From Entamoeba invadens IP1 (lineage: Eukaryota; Evosea; Mastigamoebida; Endamoebidae), in the NCBI RefSeq assembly GCF_000330505.1, contig NW_004191895.1, forward strand, positions 1,327 to 46,218: 44,892 nt of DNA. Direction: 5' to 3'. Positions 1 through 11,112 of the stretch are shown one piece after another. The position numbers and the translations under genes were made by a program. Below the pieces are notes generated by a model. That model worked only from the letters and a program-made list of their open reading frames with translations, searched no databases and had not been told where the DNA came from. Each line of letters begins with the position of its first letter. Position 1 is the first letter of the stretch.

Positions 1-583
1 ATTTATAAGTATTCAATTTATAATCATTTAAAATAAAAAACGATAATTTATATTATTGTTTTAATTTTATGTTTATTTTGACCTTTAAATAGATTTTTTA
101 AAAATTATAGTTTCAAAATTATATTTATCAAAATTAACTACCTTTGTCCCTTTTTAATGCTATTTATTTCCCGACTATATATATCAATTATTTTTTTAAA
201 TAAATTATAATAGTTTTACATATATTATAATTTATTTGTTAATAATTCTATATAAATTATTCAGTGTTTATAACTTCAAAGCAATATTGTCATCGTATCA
301 TTAAAATGAATATAAGTAAATATTTTATCATTAAATATTTTCAAGTGTATTTTGTTAAAATTGTGATAAAAGTATATAAACTGAAACCAATTAATGTGTA
401 GTCAATCAGTGTTTTAAAAAATAAACAAAAAACATCTGATTAATTTCCCATTTTATTTCATATTTTTATAGTTTTATATTATAAATAATAACCCACATTT
501 TAAAAATTCAATTAAATTCGTGTTTTTTACCCATAAAACGGAACATTTTGAATGATAAAGAAGTAATCCCGAATTTAAAAGGA
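1..583. other. AT-rich intergenic DNA, nothing recognised
   Basis: No open reading frame with protein-like composition and no clear inverted repeat was seen. It borders the 3' end of the mariner pseudogene; I could not identify the element's terminal inverted repeat here. Confidence 0.5.
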
Positions 584-1623
584 CTAACTTATGGATGGAT
601 CATAATTTATCTCTAATAAATCCCCTTTCTCTTCTTTGCACAATTGGAACCTGTTTGGGATACTTTCAATTAAGTTGTTAATAACTTCAATATCAATCGA
701 GTTCCATGAAGTGACTAGAGGAACTTTAAGTTTTTCAATTGTGTTGTAATTTTGAACATTTTCGCGTAATTTGTTTTCCATGATTGACCACAAATGTTCA
801 ATCGGACTTAAATCCGGTGAATTTGGTGGCCACACTTTCAGCAGATTAATTCCATTCTTTTTCAATGCTTCTTTGACTGATAGTTCCGTGTGGCACGGTG
901 CTCTGTCTTGTTGAAAAACAAAGTGTGTTTTACCCCATTTTTCTTGTGCACTTTTAAACACCCCAGAAGACAATATCATTTCAGGGTAAGATGTTCGGTT
1001 CAATCGTTTTGGACAAATATCAAACTACTTTTGAAATCTTTGGCTATAGCAGACCAAACCATTGCCTTTTTATCATATTTAGGTGTCTCCTGGAACACTT
1101 CTTTGTTATGAATACCCCTTATTCTCCATTAAAGGTGCTATCAGAACGCATTGAAAAAATGCTTTCATCAGAAATAAGCACACAGTTAGTCCATTTTTAA
1201 ATATTTTTTTCTGTGTTTGTTTTTTACAAAAACTAAGTCTTTTCTTAATCTGAACTTTATTCAATTTTGGTTTTTTATTTGGAGAAGCCCAAAAAAGACT
1301 GTGTCGATAGTTGTCAATGGTTTTCTTTGAAAGAGAAGATATTTGTAATAGCTTAAAACCGCTTATCCTTGGATGTTTGAAAGTTTCTTGGTGAATTAAC
1401 TCAATGTGATTTTGTGTGACTTTGTTTGGTCTTCCCTTTTTAATGATTAAAAGTTGATAATATGGATTTTTGTCGACTTCATCACACAACTTAATGACAT
1501 CAGTCAAAGACATTTTAAAAAATTTAGTCAATTTTCTTCTGGAAATGCCTTCTTTGTAAGCTTTGCACATTGATATTTTTTCATGAAAATTTGTTTCTCA
1601 TAAACAGTTGGAGTTCGGCTCAT
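584..1623 (-). pseudogene. Tc1/mariner-type transposase, decayed
   Basis: A DDE transposase would cut and re-insert its own element at TA. On the minus strand, from an ATG at 1623 to a TAG at 584 (about 345 codons), the family landmarks occur in order: a helix-turn-helix-like N-terminus (about 1570-1400), the first catalytic Asp in SDESIF (about 1165), the second in QQDRAPCHT (about 912), and the last acidic position in SPDLSPIEHLW (about 800). The second Asp and the final Glu have 35 residues between them, one more than Tc1. Landmarks lie in different frames: I count shifts near 1572, 1193, 1125 and 1004, so the gene is dead. The C-terminal 139 codons are still open. Length is normal for the family. 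Terminal repeats were not found. Confidence 0.9.
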
Positions 1624-2104
1624 TTGAATTTATGAATTAAATAGATAGAATTATGTTTAATTTTATCAAAACAATTTGCCAAATAATGCTATATTTAACC
1701 AGATATTTTTACACACTTTCGGGGGTGGTTCAATTTTACTTGAAAAATAATTATTTTTTTCAAACAAATAATTTTCGTTGAGTAAATAATAATCGGGGGT
1801 AGGTAAAAAAAACATAGAAAAAAACATTTTTTGAAAAAATCAACAATTACCAAAATAATCGAAAAATAACATAGAAAATAAAAATGCTTTCACTACAGAT
1901 TAATTATTTTCAGTTTATAGTTGACAAAAAACAACCAGAGAACAAATAATTGTAAGAAGTAAAATTAATAGTTTTAAAACTTTCGATAAGAACTATTATG
2001 AAAATAAATCTAAGTTTCTTACCATTTTTTTGGTGTACCTTTTTTTACTTTTTTCAAAAACCCGTTATTTCCAGGGTAATCAATGAAAAATACACACTTC
2101 TGAC
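1624..2104. other. AT-rich spacer
   Basis: Non-coding DNA between the mariner relic and the hAT-like element. It has two short G-rich patches (GGGGGTGG near 1721 and CGGGGGTAGG near 1794) but no feature I can name. The last 8 bases, 2097-2104, are the left target duplication of the next element. Confidence 0.4.
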
Positions 2105-3806
2105 TAGACTTCCGGCCCGCACCCCAATTATAGCAACAAAAACACTATTTTCAATAATCTCTTTACCATAAATCAATTTTGCCAAAAAATCCAATTTTTT
2201 GAGAAAATAGTGAAGTTAATCAATTTGTGTCTTTATTTCTAAACGTGTCAACACAATGGTATTTTTGTCTAGAGTTTATAATTTTGATCTTTAAATATAA
2301 AAGCAATCTAAAAAATACACAAACTTCAAAACAGGATTATTTAAAATTTCAAAAACAAACTTGATTGATCATAAACAATTTTTTTCAACAAGGAAAAATT
2401 ATATAAAAATGACTATAAAAAAAGTCAAACGGCAAAATAAATATTTTGGTTAAATTGTTGTTAAAAATTATTATTATCAAACAAATGCAATACAATTTAA
2501 TGACAAGTCATAAAACAATTAATTGAGTTTTCCAGTGTATTTAAAACAGTCATAATTGTCGAGACGATAGAACATGTTTTTTATTGTTTTAACACATTTA
2601 AACAAAATGTTGACTTTGATAAACAGAAACATGGTTTAAACTATGTTATTGACAACGTTATTTAAAGTGTTGGATATTTCATTATTTAAATAATTTTAAT
2701 TTTTGTTTAAAAATGATTGTTTTATTTGATAAACAAAATACAACAAAACAAATCTAATTTGTTTTGTAAATAAGTTGTATTATTAATAATAATGACTGTA
2801 ATAAAGTCTGTATAAACCTTTCTTAATAAACAAAATATTTGTTATAATATACTTTTATACTGCAAATGTTATAAAATTATCTTTTTCATACAATACTATT
2901 TATCTTTTAACATCATCAAATCTTAAACTATTTGGTACTTTTTATACAACAAGAATTGAAATTAATTAAAAATTCATTTTAATATTTATTCTTTTGGTTC
3001 TTTTTGTTTTGTTTAATGTATGTTGTTTATACAAATTAAAACTGTTTTATTGTTGACCAGATAACATTTGAACTGACACTTTGATGTTTTTAATACACAC
3101 AATTTTTGAATAAGTTGAAATTTAATAATATTATAAAGTTTACAAAGTATATAATAAAAACAAATTAATTTGTTACGAGTAAAAAAGATATTGAGGAGGT
3201 CTTTAAACGTAATCTAGTATGCATAATAGCTTTAAATTTATGCAAACAACATAGGAAAGTTCGAATTTAAAAACCGAAAATAATTGAGATGAATTATTTG
3301 AACTGCTTTCTCAAATCTACATTTCTTGTGGTTTTAAAAAACAAAATTACTTTTAAAGATAACTGTAATCAAATCAATATAAATATACTTTATTATCGAA
3401 TAAATATTGACCTGATAAGTCCGTTGATATTAAAAATGTATATGACAATTTAAATTATTTGATTATTTATCTTCAATCTTTTTTATAAAAAAATCATGTG
3501 GTTCATTTTGTAATAACTTGCTTTATTTGTTTGACGAAATGAAAATTTAAAATTGTTGAATATACAATTACCATTTTTATTTTTTTGTCTTGGAAAATTT
3601 TTTAATAACATTATTAAAATCTTTTACAGATTATATTTATTTTTAAGTTAACTTGAATTATAAAAATTTCCAACAAAAAATAATAACAAAACATATAACA
3701 AATATTGTGTTAGCAAAAACACGGGCCGGGTAAATTTTATTTTCCCGTTGCAACCGCAGTTTCCCTTACCATTATCCTAAAATAAAATGCGCGGGCCGGA
3801 AGTCTA
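2105..3806. mobile_element. Non-autonomous hAT-like element, 1702 bp
   Basis: The ends form a perfect 16-bp terminal inverted repeat, TAGACTTCCGGCCCGC at 2105-2120 and its complement at 3791-3806. They are flanked by an exact 8-bp direct repeat CTTCTGAC (2097-2104 and 3807-3814). An 8-bp duplication with T at position 2 and A at position 7, and a TAG-type terminus, are the known hAT signature. The inside is AT-rich with no reading frame, so the element must have been moved by a transposase encoded elsewhere. A second GGGCCGGG motif lies near the right end (3723-3730) and could be a subterminal transposase-binding site. Confidence 0.8.
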
Positions 3807-3989
3807 CTTCTGACAATTATTTGGTTTCTGATAATTATTTGGTCAACTGTAAATATTTTGATATTTTAAAGATTGCCGTGAAGTTGGATAAAAACTAAAT
3901 TAATATTGATTTGAGTCACTTCAAACATTTGTTTGTTTTAAAACAAATACAAATATTTATTGATAGTTAACAAATCTAATATTGTTGTA

Positions 3990-4201
3990 GAGTCAGTCTT
4001 TTGACGTTATCTAGTCTCAAACGTTATCTGGTGGACAAAAAATAGCTTCATTTTTGTCTAAACATTGGGCATTTGGTAAAGCGTAAAAAACTCGTAACAA
4101 TTGGTATGGTTTTTGGGACGGCTTCCCAAATTATTTCATTTTTTATGGTCCAAAAGGCACCAGATAATGTTTGAGACCAGATAATGTTAAAAGACAGACT
4201 G
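3990..4201. mobile_element. 212-bp MITE with TA target site
   Basis: Imperfect terminal inverted repeats of about 44 bp (3990-4033 against 4158-4201) begin GAGTCAGTCTTTT and CAGTCTGTCTTTT and are bordered by TA on both sides, as expected for a Tc1/mariner or pogo derivative. Each arm has two spaced copies of a motif like ACRTTATCTRGT, which may be paired transposase-binding sites. There is no coding capacity. Confidence 0.75.
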
Positions 4202-4862
4202 TATTAAAATAAAATTGTTTTTGATTTTATTTAATTATTTTTATTAAATAATTATAAACTTTAAATATGAACAAATATATAACTCCTTGATATTTCTTTT
4301 AATTTTAATATATGTTACCTTTACATAACACACAAATTTATTTTAAAATATAATTGTTTTTTAACCAACCATTGATAAAATTGTTGGTATTGATATTAAT
4401 TTTGTTAATCAAAACTTTTTGATTGAAAATGTTTAATAATAACACAAATTTTCAATCATAAAAATGAACTACAAAAATATTTATCCATTTTTGTTGGCAT
4501 CCATTATTTTAAAAATATATCAATAAATAATATATTTTTAGACCAAACAATAAAAATATTGAAACCCAATTTTTATATTGGCTCATCGAAGTCAGTATAT
4601 AATAATTTGGTCAAATGGTTCAGAGACATCATTAATGTATATCAATATTATACTGAAATTACACATTTTTATCAAAGATTAATACTTTTATTATAAAAAT
4701 AAAAACAAATAAGAGGTTAATATAATAAATTCACACTTTTATCAAATTGTTTCAGAACACACAATTGTTACTTACAACGCAACTTTATTTGATGTTGAAT
4801 GTTTAATGACATATTATCTATTTATATTTTAAATAATGTTATAAAAGCACTTTTAACTCAAA
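4202..4862. other. AT-rich intergenic DNA
   Basis: No gene or repeat recognised. The last 40 bases upstream of the ATG at 4863 include a TATA-like stretch (GTTATAAAAG near 4839), which could belong to a promoter for the next gene; this is weak. Confidence 0.35.
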
Positions 4863-5469
4863 ATGTATATGTTGGTTTTTATTCTTATCACAGCGACTTT
4901 AGCTAAATACTATATTTTTCATACAGTGACGACATCACTGGAGTTAATATACTTGGTCAGTGTTATTATACCAAAGATGGCAAATATACAAAAATAGAAG
5001 AAGATGGTGATAAAATTAAAATTTTTACATCAACAAAATGTTCTGATTGGAAAGAAGAAGAAAGTAAACCATTACCCGAAAATGCAAAAATCCAAAATGA
5101 ATTACCTGAATATTATTATGTCGTTCAGAGTTATTTTGATCAGATAAATTGCAAATTCGGCGAGACTAATGCAAACCCTCCTGAATTATTATTTAAAACA
5201 TGCACAAACTATCCGAATACTTTATCTGAAAAAGCTGAAATAATAGATGGAAAGCTCAAAATAACATATTATGATTCAACAGACTGCATTGGTAACGCTA
5301 AACCAAACCCCAAAATGAACTTAACAAATGTGTGTTAGCATCTGATGGAAATGCTATTGCGACTAGAAAAGCAACTGAAATATCTTCGGATAGCACAACT
5401 AATATATCTTCTGATAATGCGTTCATAAAATTTACATTTCTTGGTCTTTTGGTAATGATTTTGTTATAA
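4863..5469 (+). pseudogene. Secreted or membrane-anchored protein, two frameshifts
   Basis: Product unknown; likely a small surface or secreted protein. The ATG at 4863 opens a clear signal peptide (MYMLVFILITATLA). The frame then shifts near 4920-4925 into a region of about 120 residues with several Cys and many Lys/Glu (GQCYYTKDGKYTK onward). A second shift near 5315 leads into a Ser/Thr-rich stretch and a hydrophobic C-terminus (FTFLGLLVMILL) ending at TAA 5467-5469, as in a membrane or GPI-anchored protein. The total would be about 200 residues. Both shifts are single-base and could be decay or sequence error; I considered a short intron at the first but saw no Entamoeba-type GTTTGT donor. 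I do not recognise the family. Confidence 0.6.
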
Positions 5470-5533
5470 ATTTTAAAACATTTATTTATTTTTCGTAGCT
5501 CACAAATTTTAATTTGATTTTTGTTTTAAATAT

Positions 5534-5973
5534 AGGGACCTACATTGACCACCACCACCACCTCTTAAAATAGATTTATTTTTTCTATTTCGAATCATAT
5601 TTAAATTAAAATTATAGTAATTAGGAAACTGGGATAATATTAGGTCTGGTTCCCGAATTCAAGAAATGCCGATAATTCACCTCGAGTCAGTGGAAACCAA
5701 GTGAGACGGAGCATTGAAAAGAAGGCTCTAAAGATACACTCAAACAGTCTGTTTGTGCACCGTTTCACCCACTTTCCAAGTTCTCCATTGACGCGGATCC
5801 TTCCGACCCCCCCCCCCCGCAAGCAGGGGGGACCACATCCGCGTCCACACAGTACGGACAAGGAAAGTGGGTGACATGGGGACGCACAAACAGTGGCTGA
5901 AAAGTGGACTTCCTTCAAAAACACTCGCGGCAAATATTTTTTTTGGTAAAGGTGGTGATCAATGTAGGTCCCT
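5534..5973. mobile_element. 440-bp TIR element holding a GC-rich repeat
   Basis: Terminal inverted repeats of 23 bp (AGGGACCTACATTG then a CACCACC tract; 5534-5556 and 5951-5973) differ at one position. The flanks are an 8-bp direct repeat TTAAATAT (5526-5533 and 5974-5981), which also fits the hAT pattern nTnnnnAn. A 9-bp reading, TTTAAATAT, is possible if the outer base is shared, which would suggest Mutator instead. The inside is mostly the GC-rich unit described separately, and that unit also occurs without these ends at 38955. Confidence 0.7.
5643..5935 (-). repeat. GC-rich repeat, copy 1 (possible coding relic)
   Basis: A roughly 293-bp block of strikingly high G+C in an AT-rich region, including a run of 14 C near 5807-5820. 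It matches 38955-39253 at most positions. On the minus strand both copies read a shared FxAT(V/I)CASPC block, then a VDxDVVPP block, then RCTNRLFEC. In the first and last blocks most of the base differences are synonymous. Copy 1 needs one frameshift after CASPC to follow copy 2. The unit may be a worn gene, a captured coding fragment or a GC-rich SINE; I do not recognise a family. Confidence 0.6.
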
Positions 5974-6949
5974 TTAAATATTTATTTAAAAAATTGGGCT
6001 GATTCAACACGTTCAAAACAGAAACGAAATAATAAGTTTTTATTTTTACCTAAACCCTTTTTTGCCTTTATACACAAAACAAATTTTAGTAATTTTCTGT
6101 TTATTTTTTTATCAACTTAAATTTGAATTGTATATTTTTTTTGTCACACTTAACGTGAATAAACTAAATTATGTTATGTTAAGTAACAACTTTATCCACT
6201 TTTGATGCTATATTGAGTTTATTTGTGTTAAACAAGAGCAAAGCATTAGAAAGAAAGATGGGGTCTAATGATGGTTTGATATATTTGGTTGTTTTTTTAT
6301 ATAAGTATATTGTCATTTGATTATAATGATATTGGTGTTTATATTGATGTTATATTTGTTAATGTGACTATTTTACATTGTTTGTCATAAAGTGGATTGA
6401 CGATGTCGCGTTTTTTGTTTTAATGTTGTAACACGATAAAGCGATATGAATTTCATCCAAAAGATTATTTTTGATCAATCTTAAGTAATTGAGTTCTCAT
6501 TTGTTAATTATTTTAAGTAAAATAAAACTGACTATTGGCCGGTTTGGGTTAAAAAGGGGTTTTGGAATAAAAATAATAAAAAATGATTTGGACAATTTCC
6601 TTTTTACTTATTTTTCTTCTTAAAAAAAAGTTTTGGGTTGTGAAAGTGTTAAAGTTTTTTCCTTTCAAAAGGTTAAATCACGGTTGACCATTTCCCTGTT
6701 AGATTTTTGATTGATTTCCAAAACTGCATTTTTAAAATTACAATTCAAGCACTTATTGAAAAAAATTGTATTTATAGAATGATATAAATTGTATTGAAAA
6801 GAACCCAATTAATGGTAAGAAAATTATATGTTATGTTTTATTTCAATATCATAATTTGGCATATATAAACAATGGTAAAAGATTAATAAGCTAAATATGC
6901 CAAAATATAAAAATAATTTTTTTTGAAATAATAAACATAAAAGAGTTAT
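5974..6949. other. Intergenic DNA
   Basis: No convincing reading frame or repeat. The TTAT at 6946-6949 is the probable left target site of the following MITE. Confidence 0.4.
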
Positions 6950-7422
6950 CCCGTCACCGAGTGCCGGGAACTATTCAAAAAACAATTCAAAGTTGTATTT
7001 ATGTGTTTATTTTAATGATTTTCGAAATGGTGAAGATAATGTTACAGTCAGTTGTTTTGGTTGACTCTTTATTCAATACACAGTCAGAGTTTGTAGTTTA
7101 AAATAATTAATCATATTTTTCTATTATTTATTAGTTGTTCAGATAAATAAAAAACAACAAGTAAAATACTTATTGTGTATTACATATGTTACGTGTTTAT
7201 TGTTGTTTAATTACTATTTTATTGCAAAATTGGCCATTTTCAAAGTTTGCCACTAACGACAACTTTCACTTGAAGCATGATTAGACAAAAAACTATACCT
7301 AAACCAAAAAATTATGCCGAAAATGTTGTAAATACGTTTCACTAATTTACAAATTTTTTTAATGAAAAAAAAGAAAAAAAGGGTTTGCCAATGACCACTA
7401 TCATGTGTCACACAGTGACGGG
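6950..7422. mobile_element. piggyBac-type MITE, 473 bp
   Basis: The ends read CCCGTCACCGAGTG (6950-6963) and the complement of CCCGTCACTGTGTG (7409-7422), 12 of 14 identical. They are flanked by TTAT on the left and TTAA on the right. A CCC-starting inverted repeat at TTAA is the piggyBac hallmark; the left site would be a single substitution from TTAA. There is no coding sequence, so it would depend on a transposase such as the piggyBac-type protein at the other end of the window. Confidence 0.65.
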
Positions 7423-8027
7423 TTAAATATTTATAAAATTGAAAAATGAATTATATAAAAATATAAACATCAAAATATAAAATTCATTAAAAACACTAAA
7501 ATGTATTTAAAATCAATTTATATTTATATTATTAATAATAGTACAATTATTCTAAAAAAATAATATAAAAACAATTAATTATTAAAAAAATAAATAACAA
7601 CTACAAATGAATAGTTAAATTATACCAAATAAACCCCGAGATAAAATAAAACTATTAATGAATTATATTAAAAACAATAAATTGGAATTTGAATGTTCAT
7701 TAAACTTTATTTATATATTATTATTAGAATTAAATGTTATTAAAATGACATATTTAACTAAAATAAATTGATTTAAAATGATGCGAAACAATAAAATAAT
7801 TAGTAAACAAATTATAATATCATTATCATTATTTGGTACAATTTTAGTTATTTAATTTGTGTAATGTCAATGTCATTGAGTTATCAATTACATGTTTTGA
7901 TATTTATTATTATTTATTTAATTTGTTATATTTTAAGATGAACATTTACAATATGTTATTATTATACTATTAATTTACAAATTATTTATTATTTTATTGT
8001 ACACACAATTATTTATCATACTGATAA
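7423..8027. other. Very AT-rich intergenic DNA
   Basis: Low-complexity A/T sequence with no gene or named repeat. Confidence 0.4.
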
Positions 8028-8049
8028 AACCCACCATAAGAACAATTCA
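8028..8049 (-). repeat. 22-bp repeat, inverted copy
   Basis: AACCCACCATAAGAACAATT and two further bases; reverse-complement match (21 of 22) to 11091-11112 and a close match to 26506-26527. With the copy at 11091 it brackets about 3.1 kb as an inverted repeat, so it could be a transposon terminus, but I found no target duplication. Confidence 0.5.
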
Positions 8050-11000
8050 CTTGCATTTTTGATCTTTTGATTATATTTGAATTGAATCATTAACAAAATT
8101 CAAAATTATGGGATTTTTTTGATATAATTTAATTAAATAGAAACAATTAATAAATTAAAAAGAAAAACATAGAAAATTACAATAATTTACAAAAGACGTT
8201 GAAAACATATATTTGGATTTAGAACATCATTTATCATTTTAAGGTTGTCATTGGATATAAGGCGTTTTTACAATAAATTTTGAATATTCAAGGTCTCAAA
8301 AAACTTCTAAACACCTTTAGTTTATAATGTACAATTTGTAATGTAAATACAGTATTATAATATATGATACATAATATTATATAATTTAATTGTTGACTAA
8401 GAACAATTTAATTTAAAAAATGAAAATGCCAATTACAGCATTCAAAAAATCACGTATTGTGTTTTATTAATTCTAACATGTTTTTACTTTGTTCATTAAA
8501 TTTATTGTCCTGTATTTAAAATTCATAAAGATAATTTTATTATTATAATACACATAACTCAAAATATACATATTTCATTTAAGTATTTGATAATGTTGTA
8601 AATTATTGATTATTTTTTTTTAATACATTCAATTTTGCAAATTAATGAAGTAACCTTCTATATAAAAACCTTTATTCACGTTTGAAAATGCAGTCGTGTT
8701 AAAAAACACAATTTATTTATTTGTGATATTTGAACATAAAACTATCTCCAATGTTTTTATGATTAAAACATGTTTTGAAAACAAATTTATTCTTATGATG
8801 AAAAATATTGTGTTTTAAAATTATTTAGACTTTGTGTGCAGAAAAAATGAAAGGTATTTTTTGTGTATTGAAAAGAAAACGTCAAATATCACTGGATAAC
8901 GTTTCCAATTCACAAAGTACAAAAAATTACATTATACTTGCAAGAATATACTTATTTTTTAATGCACAATTATATGGAAATATTTAACTATAATAATAAT
9001 ATAATTCTAAAAATAATAAGTAATAATTAAAGTAACAGACAGAAACAAAAATCTAATTTATAGTAATTACTTGTAAACTAAAATAATGTTAAAAACTGTT
9101 ATTAAAGATAAAAAATATAAACAATGATCTAATAGAAATAATAATCATTAGTCTTCACATTCAATTTTTATTTTCAAAAATTAGGTGCAAAAAAACGCTA
9201 ATAAAACGGGTAAAATACATTCACTCGTTTTATTGGTATTTTTATATTATTTTTCGGGTTTGGAGCCTAATGCTCAAAAAATATTAAACTGTGATGTTTA
9301 CTTTTTTTTAAATATTTATCTAAGTTAATTCTAATTCATTTATATTATTTTAAATTAAAAAATGAGTTTTATCATTATTTAACAAACCATAATGTTACTA
9401 ATTTATTATAATATATAACACAAATTAATTAAATATTAATTAAATATTATTATCTCAAGTATTTTTTTATTAGTTTGATTGTTTTTATTTAAAAAATAAA
9501 AAAAACAATTGTTATAAATGAAAAAAATGGCATTTGGATCCTATTATTACCAATTTTATATTTTTATTTTCAAAATTCAACAAAACAAAAGTTTAAGTAA
9601 ATTGTCGGTGTTTTGTGTAGAAAAAGAACATTTTTGGGAATATACCCTTTTCAAAAAGACTGAAATGTCTAATCATGCTTGAAGTTTTTATCTTTGTTCT
9701 GAGTTGGTTAATGACTATAGTACTATGAAAAATTTTGGGATTTTTAAATGATCTTTGCAATAAACTTTATGGTGTTGCCAATAGTATAACACCAAAAAGG
9801 TGTTGTCGTTTATTATTTCAAATTGATTGAAATAAATGATATATTCGCTTGAAAACATCAAAAAATCAAACATAACTTTTTTATGATTATAACGTGTCAT
9901 TTTGTTTATTTTTTATGTCAACCTGTAAGATACCATGTTTTCAATTCAGCATGACAAAATTATCAACATAATAAAACTTTCAAATAAATAAAATAACAGA
10001 TATACAATATTATAGATGTAAATGTAATTATTAAATATAATTATATTTGAATAATGATTGCTGATGACATTGTTATTCTTAAATATTTATTGTATTTTTC
10101 GTGTGATTGGATCATCATTATGTTGAAACAAAAAATCAAATAAAACGATTCTAATGTATTTCAATTGTGTAATTATTACAATATCTTTATTTTTCATACA
10201 TCACTTTTTTGTTTAAAATTACAAATTTGAGAGATATCAAATACAATTGTCTTTTTTATTATTGTTTAATTATTTTTCATATTTCAACACACGATAGAAA
10301 ACACACATATTTTGAAAACATAACAACAATTATAAGTAATTAAAATTGAAACAATTATTAATTAGTAATTTTTAATAATTGAATAAAAATAAGTACTGTA
10401 TAAATTTTTACTGTAATATTGCGACACTTGTTTTTTTGAAAAACAGCAAGTGGTAACTTTTCAATGTGTCAATGTGTAACATCAAACGAAAATAAAATGA
10501 TAACATTAAAAAACACGGTATAAAACAATTATAAATTTCGAGTTTTAGCTCACATATACATGCACATAAGATATTAAAATCAATTATCCCCTAGTCTATG
10601 GTTTAATAATAATTTTAAATTATTATGTTGATTATCTTAGACATAAAACGAGAACTACTTACTACTTAATATATATCATGTAAATGTTAAGAATACTTAG
10701 CATGGAAAGATTGTTTCAAAAAAAATAAATATTTATCATTATAAATCATAAATATATTTTTTTCCGAATATACGTTTATAACAATTATTAATATTTTTTG
10801 TACTTTTAATTTGTCAGAATTTATATCATATAATATAAGTTTAATGACATTATTCGATTTGTGTATGTTGCGATTATAATAATTGTTCAATTCAATTCAA
10901 TAAACAAAAAGTAGACAATAATTATTATATAAGATTGTTGTTTAATTAAAAACAATTACAGAATTCAATTAAATTAATTATACTTTAAGACTTTTATTAT

Positions 11001-11090
11001 TTTATTAAAGTTAAATAATTCATAAACCCATAAATTTTAAGAATCAACGACAATTCGATTCAAAAGAAAAGAATTATTATACAGAGTAAT
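8050..11090. other. 3-kb AT-rich stretch without genes
   Basis: Only short, low-complexity frames are present and none has protein-like composition. One small hairpin-like segment occurs at 9181-9270 (TTAGG and CCTAA ends around paired AATAAAACG and CGTTTTATT). If the bounding 22-mers are termini, this is the body of a non-coding element. Confidence 0.4.
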
Positions 11091-11112
11091 TGAATTGTGC
11101 TTATGGTGGGTT
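11091..11112 (+). repeat. 22-bp repeat, direct copy
   Basis: TGAATTGTGCTTATGGTGGG followed by TT. Together with the preceding GAGTAAT it matches 26499-26527 over 29 bases with few changes, and it matches 8028-8049 in inverse orientation. Confidence 0.5.

Noticed and set aside
4870..4926. Short intron at the first frame break of the secreted protein
   Set aside because: An AG acceptor is present but no Entamoeba-type GTTTGT donor, and removal would delete the signal peptide.
5643..5660. B-box-like GGTTCCCGAATTC at the start of the GC-rich repeat, suggesting a tRNA-derived SINE
   Set aside because: No A box upstream in the right orientation, the motif is not kept in copy 2, and the codon-like conservation argues otherwise.
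9181..9270. 90-bp hairpin-like segment with TTAGG/CCTAA ends
   Set aside because: Only short paired blocks; likely by chance in A/T-rich sequence, no second copy with both arms.
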